A DNA stretch of 64,000 nt from Rhizobium sp. CB3090 (GCF_029714285.1 NZ_CP121662.1:1054001-1118000), one strand, 5' to 3'. Shown: positions 23,093 through 33,315, numbered from the stretch's first letter. The notes: generated from the letters alone by a model not told the origin. A program made the numbers and translations.

Positions 23093-23120
23093 TCGGCTCG
23101 CTTCGAATATAGAATTAAGA

Positions 23121-23148
23121 GGCCGGATGAGTGATCATCCGGCCTTTT
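23121..23148 (+). terminator. Intrinsic terminator after rplQ
   Basis: GGCCGGATGA and TCATCCGGCC form a perfect 10-bp stem with a GTGA tetraloop followed by TTTT. It ends the ribosomal-protein gene block, 28 bp after rplQ. Confidence 0.88.
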
Positions 23149-23270
23149 GTCGTTTACGGTCCACCACGGTCCGCCGGGGCGGACTTTTATGCCCCAGATC
23201 GCTATGGAATAGCGGCGCTGCATTGCTGCGTCGCGTGCTGGCCTGTGCGCATTTGTCAGTGAGGATGCCG

Positions 23271-23687
23271 ATGGACACGCAGGGAAAAAAGACACGCGAA
23301 AGGGTATTTTTGTTCTCGGCACTGCTGCTGACCATAATCAGCGGCCTGGCGCTTCGGCGATATGGCTATGCGATGCATCTGACCTTTGTCGCCGTCAAAT
23401 ATGGCGGCTCGCTATTGTGGGGAGCGATGGTCTATTGGCTCCTGGCGATAATCTTCGTTTCGGCAGGTCGTTTCAGGATCGCCTCGGTGGCGCTTATCTT
23501 GGCTGTGTTGGTTGAGCTATTCAGGCTTTGGCATATGCCGGCGCTGGACGCATTTCGATTGACCACCGCCGGAGCTTTGTTGCTGGGTCGAGTCTTTTCG
23601 CTCTGGAATATCCTGGCCTATGTCATCGGTATTGCGGTGGCGCTGGTACTTGATCGTGCGCTGCCAAGGCCTAAACCTTCGGTTTGA
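23271..23687 (+). CDS. DUF2809-like integral membrane protein
   Basis: 138 aa from the ATG at 23271 (MDTQGKKTRERVFLFSALLL), which has GAGG 6 bp upstream; an ATG at 23265 is an alternative. Four hydrophobic helices are visible, and the layout (RRYG after helix 1, VKYGGSLLWGAMVYWLL, and VELFRLWHMPALDAFRLT) matches the uncharacterised DUF2809 family. Function is unknown. It stands alone, convergent with msrQ, 25 bp away. Confidence 0.7.
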   Translation: MDTQGKKTRERVFLFSALLLTIISGLALRRYGYAMHLTFVAVKYGGSLLWGAMVYWLLAIIFVSAGRFRIASVALILAVLVELFRLWHMPALDAFRLTTAGALLLGRVFSLWNILAYVIGIAVALVLDRALPRPKPSV

Positions 23688-23712
23688 ACGCTATTCAAAG
23701 ATCGCGATCGCT

Positions 23713-24366
23713 TCAGGCGGCCCTGGAGCGGGAAACGGCTATCGGTTTCCGCGCTGCCCTGCGCTTCTCCATCATGATCGGCCGATACGACCGATAGAGG
23801 ATCATGACGATCAGCAAGCCGATATAGATATATTGCTCCAGCGACAGCACTTTGGTCGACAGCGCGAAATGCAGCGCGCCGCAGGCGGCGATGATATAGA
23901 CCAGCCGATGCAGCCAGATCCATGTCTTGCCAAGACGTTTGATCGAAAAATTGTTGGACGTCACGGCCAGCGCCAGCAGCATGACCAGCCCCGCCATGCC
24001 GAACATGATGAAGGGCCGCTTCAGCACATCGTCGATGACGGCCTGCACGTCGAGCGCCTGGTCGAGGATCATGTAAACGGCCAGGTGAAACAGCGCGTAG
24101 TAGAAGCAAAGCAGGCCGAGCGCTCTCCGGTAGCGTAGGTAGTTCCACCCAAAGAGATCGCGTGCCGGAGTGATGGCGAGCGTCAGAAGCAGAAAGCGGA
24201 TTGCCCAGAGCCCGAGGAAGAGCTCGAAGGTCTTCACCGCATCGGCGCCGAGCTGATCCGTGGCGCCGAGATAGAATTCCCATGCGGCCGGTATCAGACC
24301 GATGACATAAAGCGCCCAGACGGAAGCCGGCTGCCAGCGTTTGGGCAGGGCGAGGGAAAGAGCCAT
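23713..24366 (-). CDS. msrQ: Heme-binding membrane subunit MsrQ
   Basis: 217 aa from the ATG at 24366 ([20 protein letters not shown]). It has about six membrane segments with conserved histidines (ALFHLAVYMIL, WIWLHRLVYI), the pattern of the b-haem ferric-reductase-like family. MsrQ passes electrons from the quinone pool to MsrP to repair oxidised methionine in periplasmic proteins. Its start overlaps the msrP stop by one base (ATGA), so the two are co-translated. A longer frame running back to 24732 only overlaps msrP and was rejected. Confidence 0.92.
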   Translation of the reverse strand: MALSLALPKRWQPASVWALYVIGLIPAAWEFYLGATDQLGADAVKTFELFLGLWAIRFLLLTLAITPARDLFGWNYLRYRRALGLLCFYYALFHLAVYMILDQALDVQAVIDDVLKRPFIMFGMAGLVMLLALAVTSNNFSIKRLGKTWIWLHRLVYIIAACGALHFALSTKVLSLEQYIYIGLLIVMILYRSYRPIMMEKRRAARKPIAVSRSRAA

Positions 24367-25313
24367 CAGAAATTCGCCCTCAGGTCCATGCCGGCGTAGA
24401 GGCTTGCGACCTGATCGGCATAGCCGTTGAAGGGCAGGGTGGGGTGACGATTGGCGCCGAAGAAGCCGCCTTCGCCGATGCGGCGCTCGGTCGCCTGGCT
24501 CCAGCGCGGATGATCCACCGCCGGATTGACGTTGGCATAGAAGCCATATTCCTGGCCGTTGGTCGCTTGCCAAGTGTTTATTGGCTGCTTGTCGGTGAGG
24601 GTGATGCGCACGATCGACTTGATGCCCTTGAAGCCATATTTCCACGGCACGACAAGGCGGATCGGCGCGCCGTTCGCATTCGGCAATGTCTCGCCGTAGA
24701 GACCGACAGCCAAAAGTGTCAGCGGATTGCACGCTTCATCGAGCCGCAGGCCTTCGACATAGGGCCAGTTCAGCGACTGGAAAACGCCTGACTGCCCGGG
24801 CATCTCCTCCGGCCGTACGACCGTTTCGAAGGCGATGAATTTGGCACTGCCCAGCGGCTCGACCTTGTCGAGCAGGGCCGAGAGAGGAAAGCCGTCCCAG
24901 GGGATGACCATCGACCAGGCCTCGACGCAGCGCATGCGGTAGACGCGCTCTTCCGTCGGAAACTCCTTGATCAGCGCATCGATGTCGAATGTGCCGGGTT
25001 TGCCGACCATGCCATCGACCTTGACGGTCCAGGGCCGCGGCTTGAAGTTGCCCGAAAGCCTCGCCGGATCGGCCTTGTCGAGACCGAATTCATAGAAATT
25101 GTTGTAGGTGGTGACGTCCTTGAGCGGCGTCAGCTTCTCGTCGACCGTATAGTTGCTCTTGGTGGCGTTCAACGTAGCGGCAAAAGCGCTTTTGCCGCTG
25201 GCAATCGCAAGGCCGGCGCCGGCCGCAGCCGTCAGGAATTCCCGGCGCCTCAGATAGACCGAGCGCGGCGTGATCTCGGAAGAGGCGATCTTCGGCGGGC
25301 GATAGGACGGCAT
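24366..25313 (-). CDS. msrP: Periplasmic methionine sulfoxide reductase catalytic subunit MsrP
   Basis: 315 aa from the ATG at 25313 ([20 protein letters not shown]), preceded by AAGGA. A Tat signal is visible ([19 protein letters not shown]), as expected for a protein exported with its molybdenum cofactor. The cofactor-ligand cysteine is C129 in [15 protein letters not shown]. MsrP reduces both methionine sulfoxide diastereomers in the periplasm. A perfect 14-bp palindrome lies just upstream of the ribosome binding site and may be an operator. Confidence 0.94.
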   Translation of the reverse strand: MPSYRPPKIASSEITPRSVYLRRREFLTAAAGAGLAIASGKSAFAATLNATKSNYTVDEKLTPLKDVTTYNNFYEFGLDKADPARLSGNFKPRPWTVKVDGMVGKPGTFDIDALIKEFPTEERVYRMRCVEAWSMVIPWDGFPLSALLDKVEPLGSAKFIAFETVVRPEEMPGQSGVFQSLNWPYVEGLRLDEACNPLTLLAVGLYGETLPNANGAPIRLVVPWKYGFKGIKSIVRITLTDKQPINTWQATNGQEYGFYANVNPAVDHPRWSQATERRIGEGGFFGANRHPTLPFNGYADQVASLYAGMDLRANF

Positions 25314-25326
25314 TACGATATTCCTT

Positions 25327-25340
25327 TCTACGATCGTAGA
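25327..25340. promoter_or_regulatory. 14-bp palindrome upstream of msrPQ
   Basis: TCTACGATCGTAGA is a perfect palindrome 14 bp from the msrP start codon, immediately before the AAGGA ribosome binding site. A dimeric repressor there would block initiation. The regulator is not identifiable from sequence. Confidence 0.5.
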
Positions 25341-25657
25341 GATGATACGGCCTCTACGCGGGAGAAACATGATTTGTTACCGTCTTACGACGTTATTTCT
25401 TTTCAACGGAAACCAACTTTTTGTGTGCTTCCGTGATGGAATAAACAGCCCTTTGTGTTGTCTATGTCATTTCGCTGATGACTGAGCCAGAGACTAGCTT
25501 GCCCTTGCGGCGTACCGGATTCGGTCGAGTTGATAGTGACAGTCCGGCTCGATTGGATTAGGACATTTCCAAAAAGCAGGAATGTCGGCGCTCCTTTCGG
25601 CGCAAAGCCTCTGGCCGGCCGGCGCCTCACAATTTCCAAGACGACGAGGAAGACACG
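25341..25657. other. Divergent msrP-ilvD intergenic region
   Basis: About 317 bp between two divergent genes. Apart from the palindrome near msrP, no gene, leader peptide or attenuator for branched-chain amino acids could be recognised. Promoters for both genes must lie here. Confidence 0.4.
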
Positions 25658-27496
25658 ATGCCAGCTTATCGTTCCAGAACCACGACCCACGGGCGCAACA
25701 TGGCCGGTGCGCGCGGCCTTTGGCGCGCGACGGGCATGAAGGATAGCGATTTCGGCAAGCCCATCATTGCGGTGGTCAACTCCTTCACGCAGTTCGTGCC
25801 CGGCCATGTCCACCTCAAGGACCTCGGCCAGCTCGTGGCGCGCGAAATCGAAGCCGCCGGCGGCGTCGCCAAGGAGTTCAACACCATCGCCGTCGACGAC
25901 GGTATCGCCATGGGCCATGACGGCATGCTCTATTCGCTGCCGTCGCGCGAGCTGATTGCCGACAGCGTCGAATATATGGTCAATGCCCATTGCGCCGATG
26001 CCATGGTCTGCATCTCCAATTGCGACAAGATCACCCCCGGCATGCTGATGGCCTCACTGCGCCTGAACATCCCGACGGTCTTCGTTTCCGGCGGCCCTAT
26101 GGAAGCCGGCAAGGTCGTCCTGCACGGCAAGAAGCATGCGCTCGATCTCGTCGACGCCATGGTTGCCGCGGCCGACGACAAGATCAGCGATGAAGACGTT
26201 CAGGTTATCGAGCGTTCGGCCTGTCCGACCTGCGGCTCCTGCTCGGGCATGTTCACGGCCAATTCGATGAACTGCCTGACCGAGGCTCTCGGCTTGTCGC
26301 TGCCGGGCAACGGCTCGACGCTTGCCACGCATGGCGACCGCAAGCGCCTCTTCGTCGAAGCCGGCCATCTGATCGTCGATCTCGCCCGCCGCTATTACGA
26401 GCAGGAGGACGCATCCGTCCTGCCGCGTTCCATCGCTTCGAAGCAGGCTTTCGAGAACGCTATGGCGCTCGACATTGCCATGGGCGGCTCCACCAACACG
26501 GTTCTGCACATTCTCGCGGCCGCGCATGAAGGCGAAGTCGATTTCACCATGGCCGACATCGACGCCCTGTCGCGTCGCGTGCCCTGCCTGTCGAAGGTCG
26601 CACCCGCCAAGAGCGACGTACATATGGAAGATGTGCATCGCGCCGGCGGCATCATGTCGATCCTCGGCGAACTCGACAAGGGTGGCCTGATCAACCGCGA
26701 TTGCCCGACCGTTCACGCCGAAACCCTCGGCGATGCCATCGACCGCTGGGACATCACCCGCACCAACAGCGAAAGCGTGCGGGAGTTCTTCCGCGCAGCA
26801 CCGGGCGGCATTCCGACCCAGGTTGCTTTCAGCCAGAACGCACGTTGGGAAGAACTCGACACCGACCGTCAGAATGGTGTTATCCGCTCTATGGAACATC
26901 CCTTCTCCAAGGATGGCGGTCTCGCTGTTCTCAAGGGCAATCTCGCGCTCGATGGCTGCATCGTGAAGACGGCCGGCGTCGATGAATCGATCCTGAAATT
27001 CTCTGGCCCGGCCCGGGTCTTCGAAAGCCAGGACGCATCCGTCAAGGCGATCCTCAGCAATGAGATCAAGGCCGGCGACGTCGTCGTTATCCGCTATGAA
27101 GGCCCGAAGGGCGGCCCGGGCATGCAGGAAATGCTCTACCCGACCAGCTATCTGAAGTCGAAGGGCCTCGGCAAAGCCTGCGCGCTGATCACCGACGGCC
27201 GCTTCTCCGGCGGCACTTCGGGCCTCTCCATCGGCCACGTTTCGCCTGAAGCCGCCAATGGTGGCATGATCGGCCTGGTGCGTGAAGGCGACATGATCGA
27301 CATCGACATCCCGAATCGCACCATCAGCCTGCGCGTCGACGAAAAGGAACTCGCTGCCCGCCGCGAAGCGCAGAACGCTAAGGGCTGGCACCCGGCAGAA
27401 CAGCGCAAGCGCAACGTTACGACGGCGCTGAAGGCCTATGCGGCCTTCGCGACCAGTGCTGACCGTGGCGCAGTTAGGGATTTGGGCGGGAAGTAA
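25658..27496 (+). CDS. ilvD: Dihydroxy-acid dehydratase
   Basis: 612 aa, beginning [20 protein letters not shown]. It dehydrates 2,3-dihydroxy-3-methyl acids to 2-keto acids in valine, leucine and isoleucine synthesis. The iron-sulfur cysteines are in SNCDKITPG and [12 protein letters not shown], and [20 protein letters not shown] is the family signature. Length is normal. It stands alone with an intergenic hairpin repeat just downstream. Confidence 0.97.
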   Translation: MPAYRSRTTTHGRNMAGARGLWRATGMKDSDFGKPIIAVVNSFTQFVPGHVHLKDLGQLVAREIEAAGGVAKEFNTIAVDDGIAMGHDGMLYSLPSRELIADSVEYMVNAHCADAMVCISNCDKITPGMLMASLRLNIPTVFVSGGPMEAGKVVLHGKKHALDLVDAMVAAADDKISDEDVQVIERSACPTCGSCSGMFTANSMNCLTEALGLSLPGNGSTLATHGDRKRLFVEAGHLIVDLARRYYEQEDASVLPRSIASKQAFENAMALDIAMGGSTNTVLHILAAAHEGEVDFTMADIDALSRRVPCLSKVAPAKSDVHMEDVHRAGGIMSILGELDKGGLINRDCPTVHAETLGDAIDRWDITRTNSESVREFFRAAPGGIPTQVAFSQNARWEELDTDRQNGVIRSMEHPFSKDGGLAVLKGNLALDGCIVKTAGVDESILKFSGPARVFESQDASVKAILSNEIKAGDVVVIRYEGPKGGPGMQEMLYPTSYLKSKGLGKACALITDGRFSGGTSGLSIGHVSPEAANGGMIGLVREGDMIDIDIPNRTISLRVDEKELAARREAQNAKGWHPAEQRKRNVTTALKAYAAFATSADRGAVRDLGGK

Positions 27497-27500
27497 TCAA

Positions 27501-27534
27501 GCCCTTCGCTCCGTCCTGAGCTTGTCGAAGGGGC
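27501..27534. repeat. Intergenic hairpin repeat of alphaproteobacterial type
   Basis: GCCCTTCG and CGAAGGGGC pair around CTCCGTCCTGAGCTTGT. The complement contains CTTCG(A)CAAGCTCAGGAC, a motif I associate with short dispersed repeats common between genes in alphaproteobacteria. It could also serve as a terminator for ilvD. Dispersal within this genome cannot be tested from one window. Confidence 0.45.
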
Positions 27535-27702
27535 GGGGAGGAGGTGGGCTGGGACAATTGAGCACAGCGAAATTGTCCCAAGTCGGATGAGGGCCTTCTC
27601 GAAATCAGCCGCGACGGCAGAGTTTGCCGGACCGCGGTAGCCCCTTACCGTAGCCCTCTCCTCGTTTACACGGGGCGAGGAGACGACAGAGCAAGAGGCC
27701 CG

Positions 27703-28050
27703 CTAAAGCGGCCGATTGATCCGCTTATACGTCTCATCCAGCGCTTTCAGCCGTTCGTCATAAGCTCCCTTGATGCAAGCGGCATCGGCACCACATGCCT
27801 GCCGCTTCTTCAGCCAGGCCGTCTGCTCGTCTTGCAGCGTGCCGCGTGAGCCCATTGCGAGCAGGCCGGAGAGCAGGTCGAAGGTCGTCACCATCTTCAC
27901 GTCGGCATCGTTGAGCGCTCTATTATCGCAGATCGTCTTCTCGTCCGGTTGAAGGGTCTGCGAATTGCAATTGAAGCTCGCGGCCTCCGACGTGTTGGCC
28001 GTCGCTAGGGAGGTAACGAGAAAGACTGCCGCAAGGCTGGTTGATCGCAT
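27703..28050 (-). CDS. Secreted LprI-like protein
   Basis: 115 aa starting at MRSTSLAAVFLVTSLATANT; an upstream in-frame start at 28152 would place 34 hydrophilic residues before a good signal peptide, so it was not used. The mature part has four cysteines (FNCNSQTL, KTICDNRAL, QACGADAACIKGAYDERL), the spacing of LprI/YecT-type periplasmic proteins. Some members inhibit lysozyme; no function can be assigned here. It is divergent from the protease gene. Confidence 0.65.
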   Translation of the reverse strand: MRSTSLAAVFLVTSLATANTSEAASFNCNSQTLQPDEKTICDNRALNDADVKMVTTFDLLSGLLAMGSRGTLQDEQTAWLKKRQACGADAACIKGAYDERLKALDETYKRINRPL

Positions 28051-28225
28051 GATTTTGCTCCATCTGCCGGTTTCCGAAACGAAATGCGCAATCACGCGTT
28101 TTTGTTCATCATACCTGTTCTTCCCGCGCGTGGACCACCAATTATACTTCATGCTTCCGCCCTCTTTTCTTTCTAGCGTCGGACGCTACAACGTTGTTTC
28201 AAGAGCATTAAAGAAGGAAAATTCC

Positions 28226-29629
28226 ATGCAGGTCCTGCTGAAGCGCACCGCCATTTCGATGATCGCCGTCATCATGACGATGCCGCTTTCTGCCGAGGCG
28301 CAGACTGCCAAGTCCGTGCCGCAGAGCCAGATGCAAATGCAGCTTTCGTTCGCACCGCTGGTCAAGCAGACGGCCGGCGCTGTGGTCAATGTCTATGCAG
28401 AGCGGCAGGTACAGCAACGGTCGCCTTTTGCCGGCGATCCCTTCTTCGAACAGTTCTTCGGTCAGCGCATGCCGAATCGCACCGAGAAGCAGGCCTCGCT
28501 AGGCTCCGGTGTCATCGTCGAGGCGAACGGCACCGTCATCACCAACAACCACGTCATCGATGGCGCTGATGATATCAAGATCGCGCTGTCTGATGGCCGC
28601 GAGTTTCCCTGTGATGTCGTCCTGAAGGATGATCGGGTCGATCTCGCTGTCCTGAAGATCCAATCAAAGAGTCAGAGCTTCCCCGCCCTGCCAATCGGCA
28701 ATTCCGATGCCGTCGAAGTGGGCGATCTCGTGCTGGCAATCGGCAACCCCTTTGGCGTCGGCCAGACGGTGACGAGCGGCATCGTGTCGGCGCTGGCGCG
28801 CAACCAGGTGAAGAACGAGGTCGGCTTCTTCATCCAGACCGATGCCTCGATCAATCCCGGCAATTCCGGTGGCGCTCTGATGAACATGACGGGCGAACTG
28901 ATTGGCCTCAACACGGCCATCTTTTCCCAGGGCGGTGGCTCGAATGGCATCGGCTTTGCCATCCCCGCCAATCTGGTCAAGGTTTTTCTCGCTGCCGCCG
29001 ATCGCGGCGACAAGACCTTCGATCGCCCCTATATCGGCGCTTCCTTTGAACCGGTCACGTCTGATGTTGCCGAAGCGCTCGGGCTCGACAAGGTGCGCGG
29101 TGCGCTTGTGACAAAGGTGGTCGAAGGCGGGCCTGCGGCGAAGGCTGGCCTGAAGGTTGGTGAGGTCGTCACGGCCGTCAACAATATCCCCGTCGAACAT
29201 CCGGATGCGCTTGGTTACCGTCTGACGACCGCCGGCCTCGGTGCGACCGTTGATTTGACCGTTCTGGACAACGGCAAGGAACAGCACGACAGCATGACGC
29301 TTGCTGCGGCGCCGGAATCCACGCCGCGGGAGGAAAAGCTGATCCAGGGCAACAATCCCTTCTCGGGTGCGACCGTCGCCAACCTGTCGCCGCGCGTCGC
29401 CGATGAATTGCATCTGCCGCCGGATGCGAACGGCGTCGTGGTCGAGAATCTGAAGGCGGATTCGCCGGCCGAGCGCCTTGGTTTTGCGCCGAAGGATATC
29501 GTCGTTTCCGTCAACGGCGTCGCGATCACCTCGACGGACGTGCTGCAGCAGGCCGTTACCGGCAATCCGAGCTTCTGGCGCGTCGAAATCGAGCGTGACG
29601 GCCAACGCATCCGGCAGTTCTTCCGATGA
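28226..29629 (+). CDS. Do/DegP-family periplasmic serine protease
   Basis: 467 aa from the ATG at 28226 with AGAAGGAAA upstream. A signal peptide ends at AEA (about residue 25). The trypsin-like domain has the catalytic triad H109 (TNNHVIDG), D139 (DDRVDLAVL) and S214 (NPGNSGGAL), followed by two PDZ domains from about residue 265 to the C terminus. Such proteases degrade or refold damaged periplasmic proteins. Its last 4 bases overlap the start of rarA (ATGA). DegP and DegQ types cannot be told apart safely. Confidence 0.93.
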   Translation: MQVLLKRTAISMIAVIMTMPLSAEAQTAKSVPQSQMQMQLSFAPLVKQTAGAVVNVYAERQVQQRSPFAGDPFFEQFFGQRMPNRTEKQASLGSGVIVEANGTVITNNHVIDGADDIKIALSDGREFPCDVVLKDDRVDLAVLKIQSKSQSFPALPIGNSDAVEVGDLVLAIGNPFGVGQTVTSGIVSALARNQVKNEVGFFIQTDASINPGNSGGALMNMTGELIGLNTAIFSQGGGSNGIGFAIPANLVKVFLAAADRGDKTFDRPYIGASFEPVTSDVAEALGLDKVRGALVTKVVEGGPAAKAGLKVGEVVTAVNNIPVEHPDALGYRLTTAGLGATVDLTVLDNGKEQHDSMTLAAAPESTPREEKLIQGNNPFSGATVANLSPRVADELHLPPDANGVVVENLKADSPAERLGFAPKDIVVSVNGVAITSTDVLQQAVTGNPSFWRVEIERDGQRIRQFFR

Positions 29630-30942
29630 GCGATGATCTGTTTGCACCACGGATACCGGAGGAGGTCGCCAAGAGGCGGCCTCTCGCCGACCGTCTGCGG
29701 CCGCAAACCTTGGCAGATGTCACCGGTCAGCCACATCTGACCGGCGAGGACGGAGCGCTGCGGCGGATGATCGACTCCGGCTCGCTCGGCTCCATGATCT
29801 TCTGGGGGCCGCCCGGCACCGGCAAGACGACGGTAGCACGGCTGCTGTCGGGCGAGGCGGGTTTGGCCTTCGAGCAAATCTCGGCAATCTTCTCCGGCGT
29901 CGCCGACCTGAAGAAGGTGTTTGAAGCCGCACGCCTGCGTCGCATGGATGGCCGCCAAACGCTGCTTTTCGTTGATGAGATCCATCGCTTCAACCGCGCC
30001 CAGCAGGATAGCTTCCTGCCGGTCATGGAGGATGGCACTGTCATCCTGGTCGGTGCGACCACCGAGAATCCGTCTTTCGAGCTCAACGCCGCTCTCCTGT
30101 CCCGCGCGCGCGTCCTGACCTTTCGCGCGCATGACGAGGAAAGCCTGGAAGAACTGCTGCGTCGCGCTGAGCAGGCGGAAGGCCGGCCGCTGCCATTGAC
30201 CGAGGATGCCCGCGCCAGCCTGATCCGCATGGCCGATGGCGATGGCCGCTCTGTGCTGACGCTTGCCGAAGAAGTCTGGCGTGCCGCGCGCAAGGACGAG
30301 CTTTTCGATCCCGACGCGTTGGTCAAGATCGTGCAGCGCCGGGCGCCGGTCTACGACAAGGCGCAGGACGGCCATTACAATCTGATCTCGGCTCTGCATA
30401 AGTCCGTGCGCGGCTCCGACCCCGATGCGGCGCTCTACTATCTCGCCCGCATGTTCGACGCCGGCGAAGACCCGCTTTATCTCGGAAGGCGGCTGGTGCG
30501 CATGGCGGTGGAGGATATCGGTCTTGCCGATCCGCAGGCGCTGGTCATCTGCAACGCCGCCAAGGATGCCTATGATTATCTGGGGTCACCGGAAGGTGAA
30601 TTGGCGCTAGCCGAGGCCTGCGTCTATCTCGCCACCGCCCCGAAATCGAACGCCGTCTACACCGCCTTCAAGGCCGCCACGCAGGCCGCCAAGCAGAACG
30701 GCTCATTGCTGCCGCCCAAACATATCCTCAATGCACCGACGAAGCTGATGCGCACGGAGGGATATGGCGACGGCTACCGCTACGATCACGACGAACCCGA
30801 TGCCTTTTCGGGCCAGAATTATTTTCCGGAGAAGATGGGCCGCCAGATCTTCTACGATCCGCCGGAGCGTGGGTTCGAGCGCGAAATCCGCAAGCGGCTG
30901 GACTGGTGGGCGAAGCTGCGCAAGGAGCGCGGTGAACAATAG
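29626..30942 (+). CDS. rarA: Replication-associated recombination protein RarA (MgsA)
   Basis: 438 aa, beginning MSDDLFAPRIPEEVAKRRPL. An AAA+ ATPase with Walker A GPPGTGKTTVAR and Walker B LLFVDEIHRFNR, followed by the clamp-loader-like C-terminal domain. It acts at stalled replication forks. It overlaps the upstream protease gene by 4 bp, so the pair is co-translated, an arrangement without an obvious functional link. Confidence 0.95.
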   Translation: MSDDLFAPRIPEEVAKRRPLADRLRPQTLADVTGQPHLTGEDGALRRMIDSGSLGSMIFWGPPGTGKTTVARLLSGEAGLAFEQISAIFSGVADLKKVFEAARLRRMDGRQTLLFVDEIHRFNRAQQDSFLPVMEDGTVILVGATTENPSFELNAALLSRARVLTFRAHDEESLEELLRRAEQAEGRPLPLTEDARASLIRMADGDGRSVLTLAEEVWRAARKDELFDPDALVKIVQRRAPVYDKAQDGHYNLISALHKSVRGSDPDAALYYLARMFDAGEDPLYLGRRLVRMAVEDIGLADPQALVICNAAKDAYDYLGSPEGELALAEACVYLATAPKSNAVYTAFKAATQAAKQNGSLLPPKHILNAPTKLMRTEGYGDGYRYDHDEPDAFSGQNYFPEKMGRQIFYDPPERGFEREIRKRLDWWAKLRKERGEQ

Positions 30943-30947
30943 GATAG

Positions 30948-30970
30948 ACGTCACCTGGCGGTGACGTTTT
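30948..30970 (+). terminator. Terminator after rarA
   Basis: ACGTCACC and GGTGACGT form a perfect stem with a TGGC loop followed by TTTT. It starts 6 bp after rarA and lies within the last codons of the convergent DUF1883 gene. Confidence 0.55.
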
Positions 30971-31280
30971 CCGCTGCCTTCTGTATGCGCGGCGCCGAGG
31001 CCTTGTCGATCATCTTCACGCTCGATTCCGCCAACCCGTTATGGCCCTCCATGTCCACGACCAGATGCCAATGGCCCGTCTCCGGAATGGACAGCCGGAT
31101 CGGCGATTTCTTGGCGACGCCGCCGAGGAACTGATGCTTCAGAGTTTCCGTAAAGCGCTCGAAATTCGAGCTGTTCATCAACCGGACATTGGCGATGGCC
31201 GACAGCGTGATCTCGATCACGGTGCCGGCACGTTGCTCGCCTAGATCGTAATGGCTGTAACGGAAGGCAGGCTTTGACAT
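30951..31280 (-). CDS. DUF1883 domain protein
   Basis: 109 aa from the ATG at 31280 (MSKPAFRYSHYDLGEQRAGT). The stretch HQFLGGVAKKSPIRLSIPETGHWHLVVDMEGHNGLAESSVKM is characteristic of DUF1883, a small soluble family whose function is not known. It is convergent with rarA, 8 bp apart. An upstream extension to 31802 lies over the divergent glyoxalase-like gene and is not credible. Confidence 0.75.
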   Translation of the reverse strand: MSKPAFRYSHYDLGEQRAGTVIEITLSAIANVRLMNSSNFERFTETLKHQFLGGVAKKSPIRLSIPETGHWHLVVDMEGHNGLAESSVKMIDKASAPRIQKAAENVTAR

Positions 31281-31562
31281 TGCTCTTTTACTCTGGTGAC
31301 ACCCGGCCGTTATTTTAAGCAAGTGCCGGTTAAGGAAGCGTTGGACCGGGTGCCGTGAGGCGATCGAAGCCTGTTTCGAATTGCTACGATGTAGGTTTGG
31401 GGATAATCGCCAAACCATCGAGCTCGAACATCCATCCCTGCGGAGTGTGTATATATCGGCTGGATTATAGTTGCATTCCTTCGTCGCGAAATGCAGTGCC
31501 GCGGCCGTTGTTAGGGGAGGCGACAGCTCGTAGATTGAAACGACTTCTTGGAGATTGGAAAC

Positions 31563-32009
31563 ATGACGCTCAAGCGGATGGACAACGTAGGAATCGTCGT
31601 CGAAGACCTCGAAGGGACGATTGATTTCTTTCGCGAACTCGGCCTCGAACTGGAAGGTCGGGCCACGATCGAAGGAGAATGGGCCGGACGTGTCACTGGA
31701 CTGGGCGATCAGCGTGTCGAGATTGCCATGATGCGCACGCCAGACGGCCACAGCAGGATCGAGCTCTCCCGCTTCCTCACGCCCCCTGTCGTCGCAGATC
31801 ACCGGAATGCCCCGGTCAACGCCCTGGGATATCTCCGCGTCATGTTCGCCGTGGACGACCTCGACGGGACGCTTGAAAGGCTCCGTACGCGCGGCGCGCA
31901 GCTTGTAGGTGAAGTCGTGCAGTATAAAGACGCGTATCAGCTCTGCTACATTCGTGGGCCTGAAGGGCTTCTAATCGGACTCGCCCAAGAACTTAGCCGA
32001 GCGCAATAG
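31563..32009 (+). CDS. VOC (glyoxalase/bleomycin-resistance) fold protein
   Basis: 148 aa from the ATG at 31563 (MTLKRMDNVGIVVEDLEGTI) with GGAG upstream; a TTG at 31548 is an alternative. Two beta-alpha-beta-beta-beta modules are visible, the second ending YIRGPEGLLIGLAQEL. The VOC fold binds a metal for lyase, isomerase or dioxygenase chemistry or sequesters drugs; the substrate cannot be inferred. Confidence 0.8.
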   Translation: MTLKRMDNVGIVVEDLEGTIDFFRELGLELEGRATIEGEWAGRVTGLGDQRVEIAMMRTPDGHSRIELSRFLTPPVVADHRNAPVNALGYLRVMFAVDDLDGTLERLRTRGAQLVGEVVQYKDAYQLCYIRGPEGLLIGLAQELSRAQ

Positions 32010-32069
32010 AAGTAGGGGTGATCGTGCTTCGCTCCCTTGCCGAGGGCGCCTTTGGCTGCGGGGACAGGC

Positions 32070-33086
32070 TTATCCCGCCGCCCGCAAGTTCTCCCGGTCC
32101 AACTGCGTCACCAGCGTCAGGATTGTCGCTGAGGTCGGTGTCGGGACACCGGTGAGCTTGCCGAGCGAGACGACCATGCCGACCAGCGGCGTGATTTCCA
32201 GCGGCTTGCCGGCCAGCAGATCCTGCAGCATCGAGGTGCGTACCGGGCCGATCCGGCGGGAGCGCTCGAGGCGTTCGTCGACGGAAATCGCCAGACGCGC
32301 GCCCAAGGCTTCCGCAACGACTCTCACCTCGTTCATCACCTGGCCGACCATGGCAGAAAGGGCAGGGTTGTTCATGATGTCGGACATCAGCGCCCGTGTG
32401 AGAGCGCTGATCGGATTGAAGGCGGCATTGCCCATCAGCTTGCTCCAGATCTCGTCGCGAATGCGTGGTGAGATTGAGACATTGATACTGGCCTGCTTCA
32501 GGAGAGCCGCGATCGTTTCGATGTCGCCGGTTACTTCGCCGGAGGGTTCCCCGAGGACGAAATGGCCGTTGTTGCTGAGCCTGATCTCGCCGGGATTGAT
32601 AACCTCGGCGCCCTGATAGGCGACGCAACCGATAACGCGCTCAGGCCCGATCAGTCGCCAAAGATTGCCGTTCGGATCGAGCTCTTCCATCTGGCGTTCG
32701 GCGTGGCCGCTTTGCTCATCCCGATGGAAATACCACCAGGGTATGCCGTTCAGAACCATCACGACACGCGTCCGGTCATGCAGGAGCTTAGCGATGCCGG
32801 GCGCTGCCGCATCGAGCTGATGGCCCTTGAGCCCTGTGATTATCAAGTCCTGCGGCGGGAGCTCCGCCGCATTGTCGGTTGCGGTCACCTGCGCCACGAG
32901 CGGACTGTCCGCTTGAGCCTCCCAGACCTGCAAGCCACCCGCGCGGATGCCTCCCAAATGCTCGCCGCGCGCCACGACTGAAACGGTCGCCCGCTCTCTC
33001 AATCCCAAAGCCAGTTTCGCCGCAATTGTGCCGCCGAGCGCGCCTGCGCCGTAGATGCAGATGGTTCTGAGCGAAAGGGGTGCCAT
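32070..33086 (-). CDS. Ketopantoate reductase family (PanE/ApbA) protein
   Basis: 338 aa. The N-terminal NADPH-binding Rossmann motif is IYGAGALGGTIAAKLA, and the C-terminal helical domain has the conserved EIWSKLMGNAAFNPISALTR stretch. Ketopantoate reductase makes pantoate for coenzyme A, but many paralogues act on other 2-keto acids; the genomic context gives no support for pantothenate synthesis, so no symbol is assigned. Confidence 0.85.
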   Translation of the reverse strand: MAPLSLRTICIYGAGALGGTIAAKLALGLRERATVSVVARGEHLGGIRAGGLQVWEAQADSPLVAQVTATDNAAELPPQDLIITGLKGHQLDAAAPGIAKLLHDRTRVVMVLNGIPWWYFHRDEQSGHAERQMEELDPNGNLWRLIGPERVIGCVAYQGAEVINPGEIRLSNNGHFVLGEPSGEVTGDIETIAALLKQASINVSISPRIRDEIWSKLMGNAAFNPISALTRALMSDIMNNPALSAMVGQVMNEVRVVAEALGARLAISVDERLERSRRIGPVRTSMLQDLLAGKPLEITPLVGMVVSLGKLTGVPTPTSATILTLVTQLDRENLRAAG

Positions 33087-33315
33087 ATCCTTGATCTCCG
33101 GGTCTGTAACGATCGGAGGAAGTTAGTGCTCTTCGATGGGCACTTCTACCCTTCTTAGAACAAGTATCACGTTCAAGCTCCGCATCGTCGGCTCGGGCTA
33201 TTCTTTACCACAATCGCATTTTAACCTCGGGAGCGCCGCTGGACCAGAAACAACCAGTGCGGTATCGGTTGATCGCTGGTCCTTTTAAAGTTGATCGTGT
33301 CGCCGAGGAAGATCG

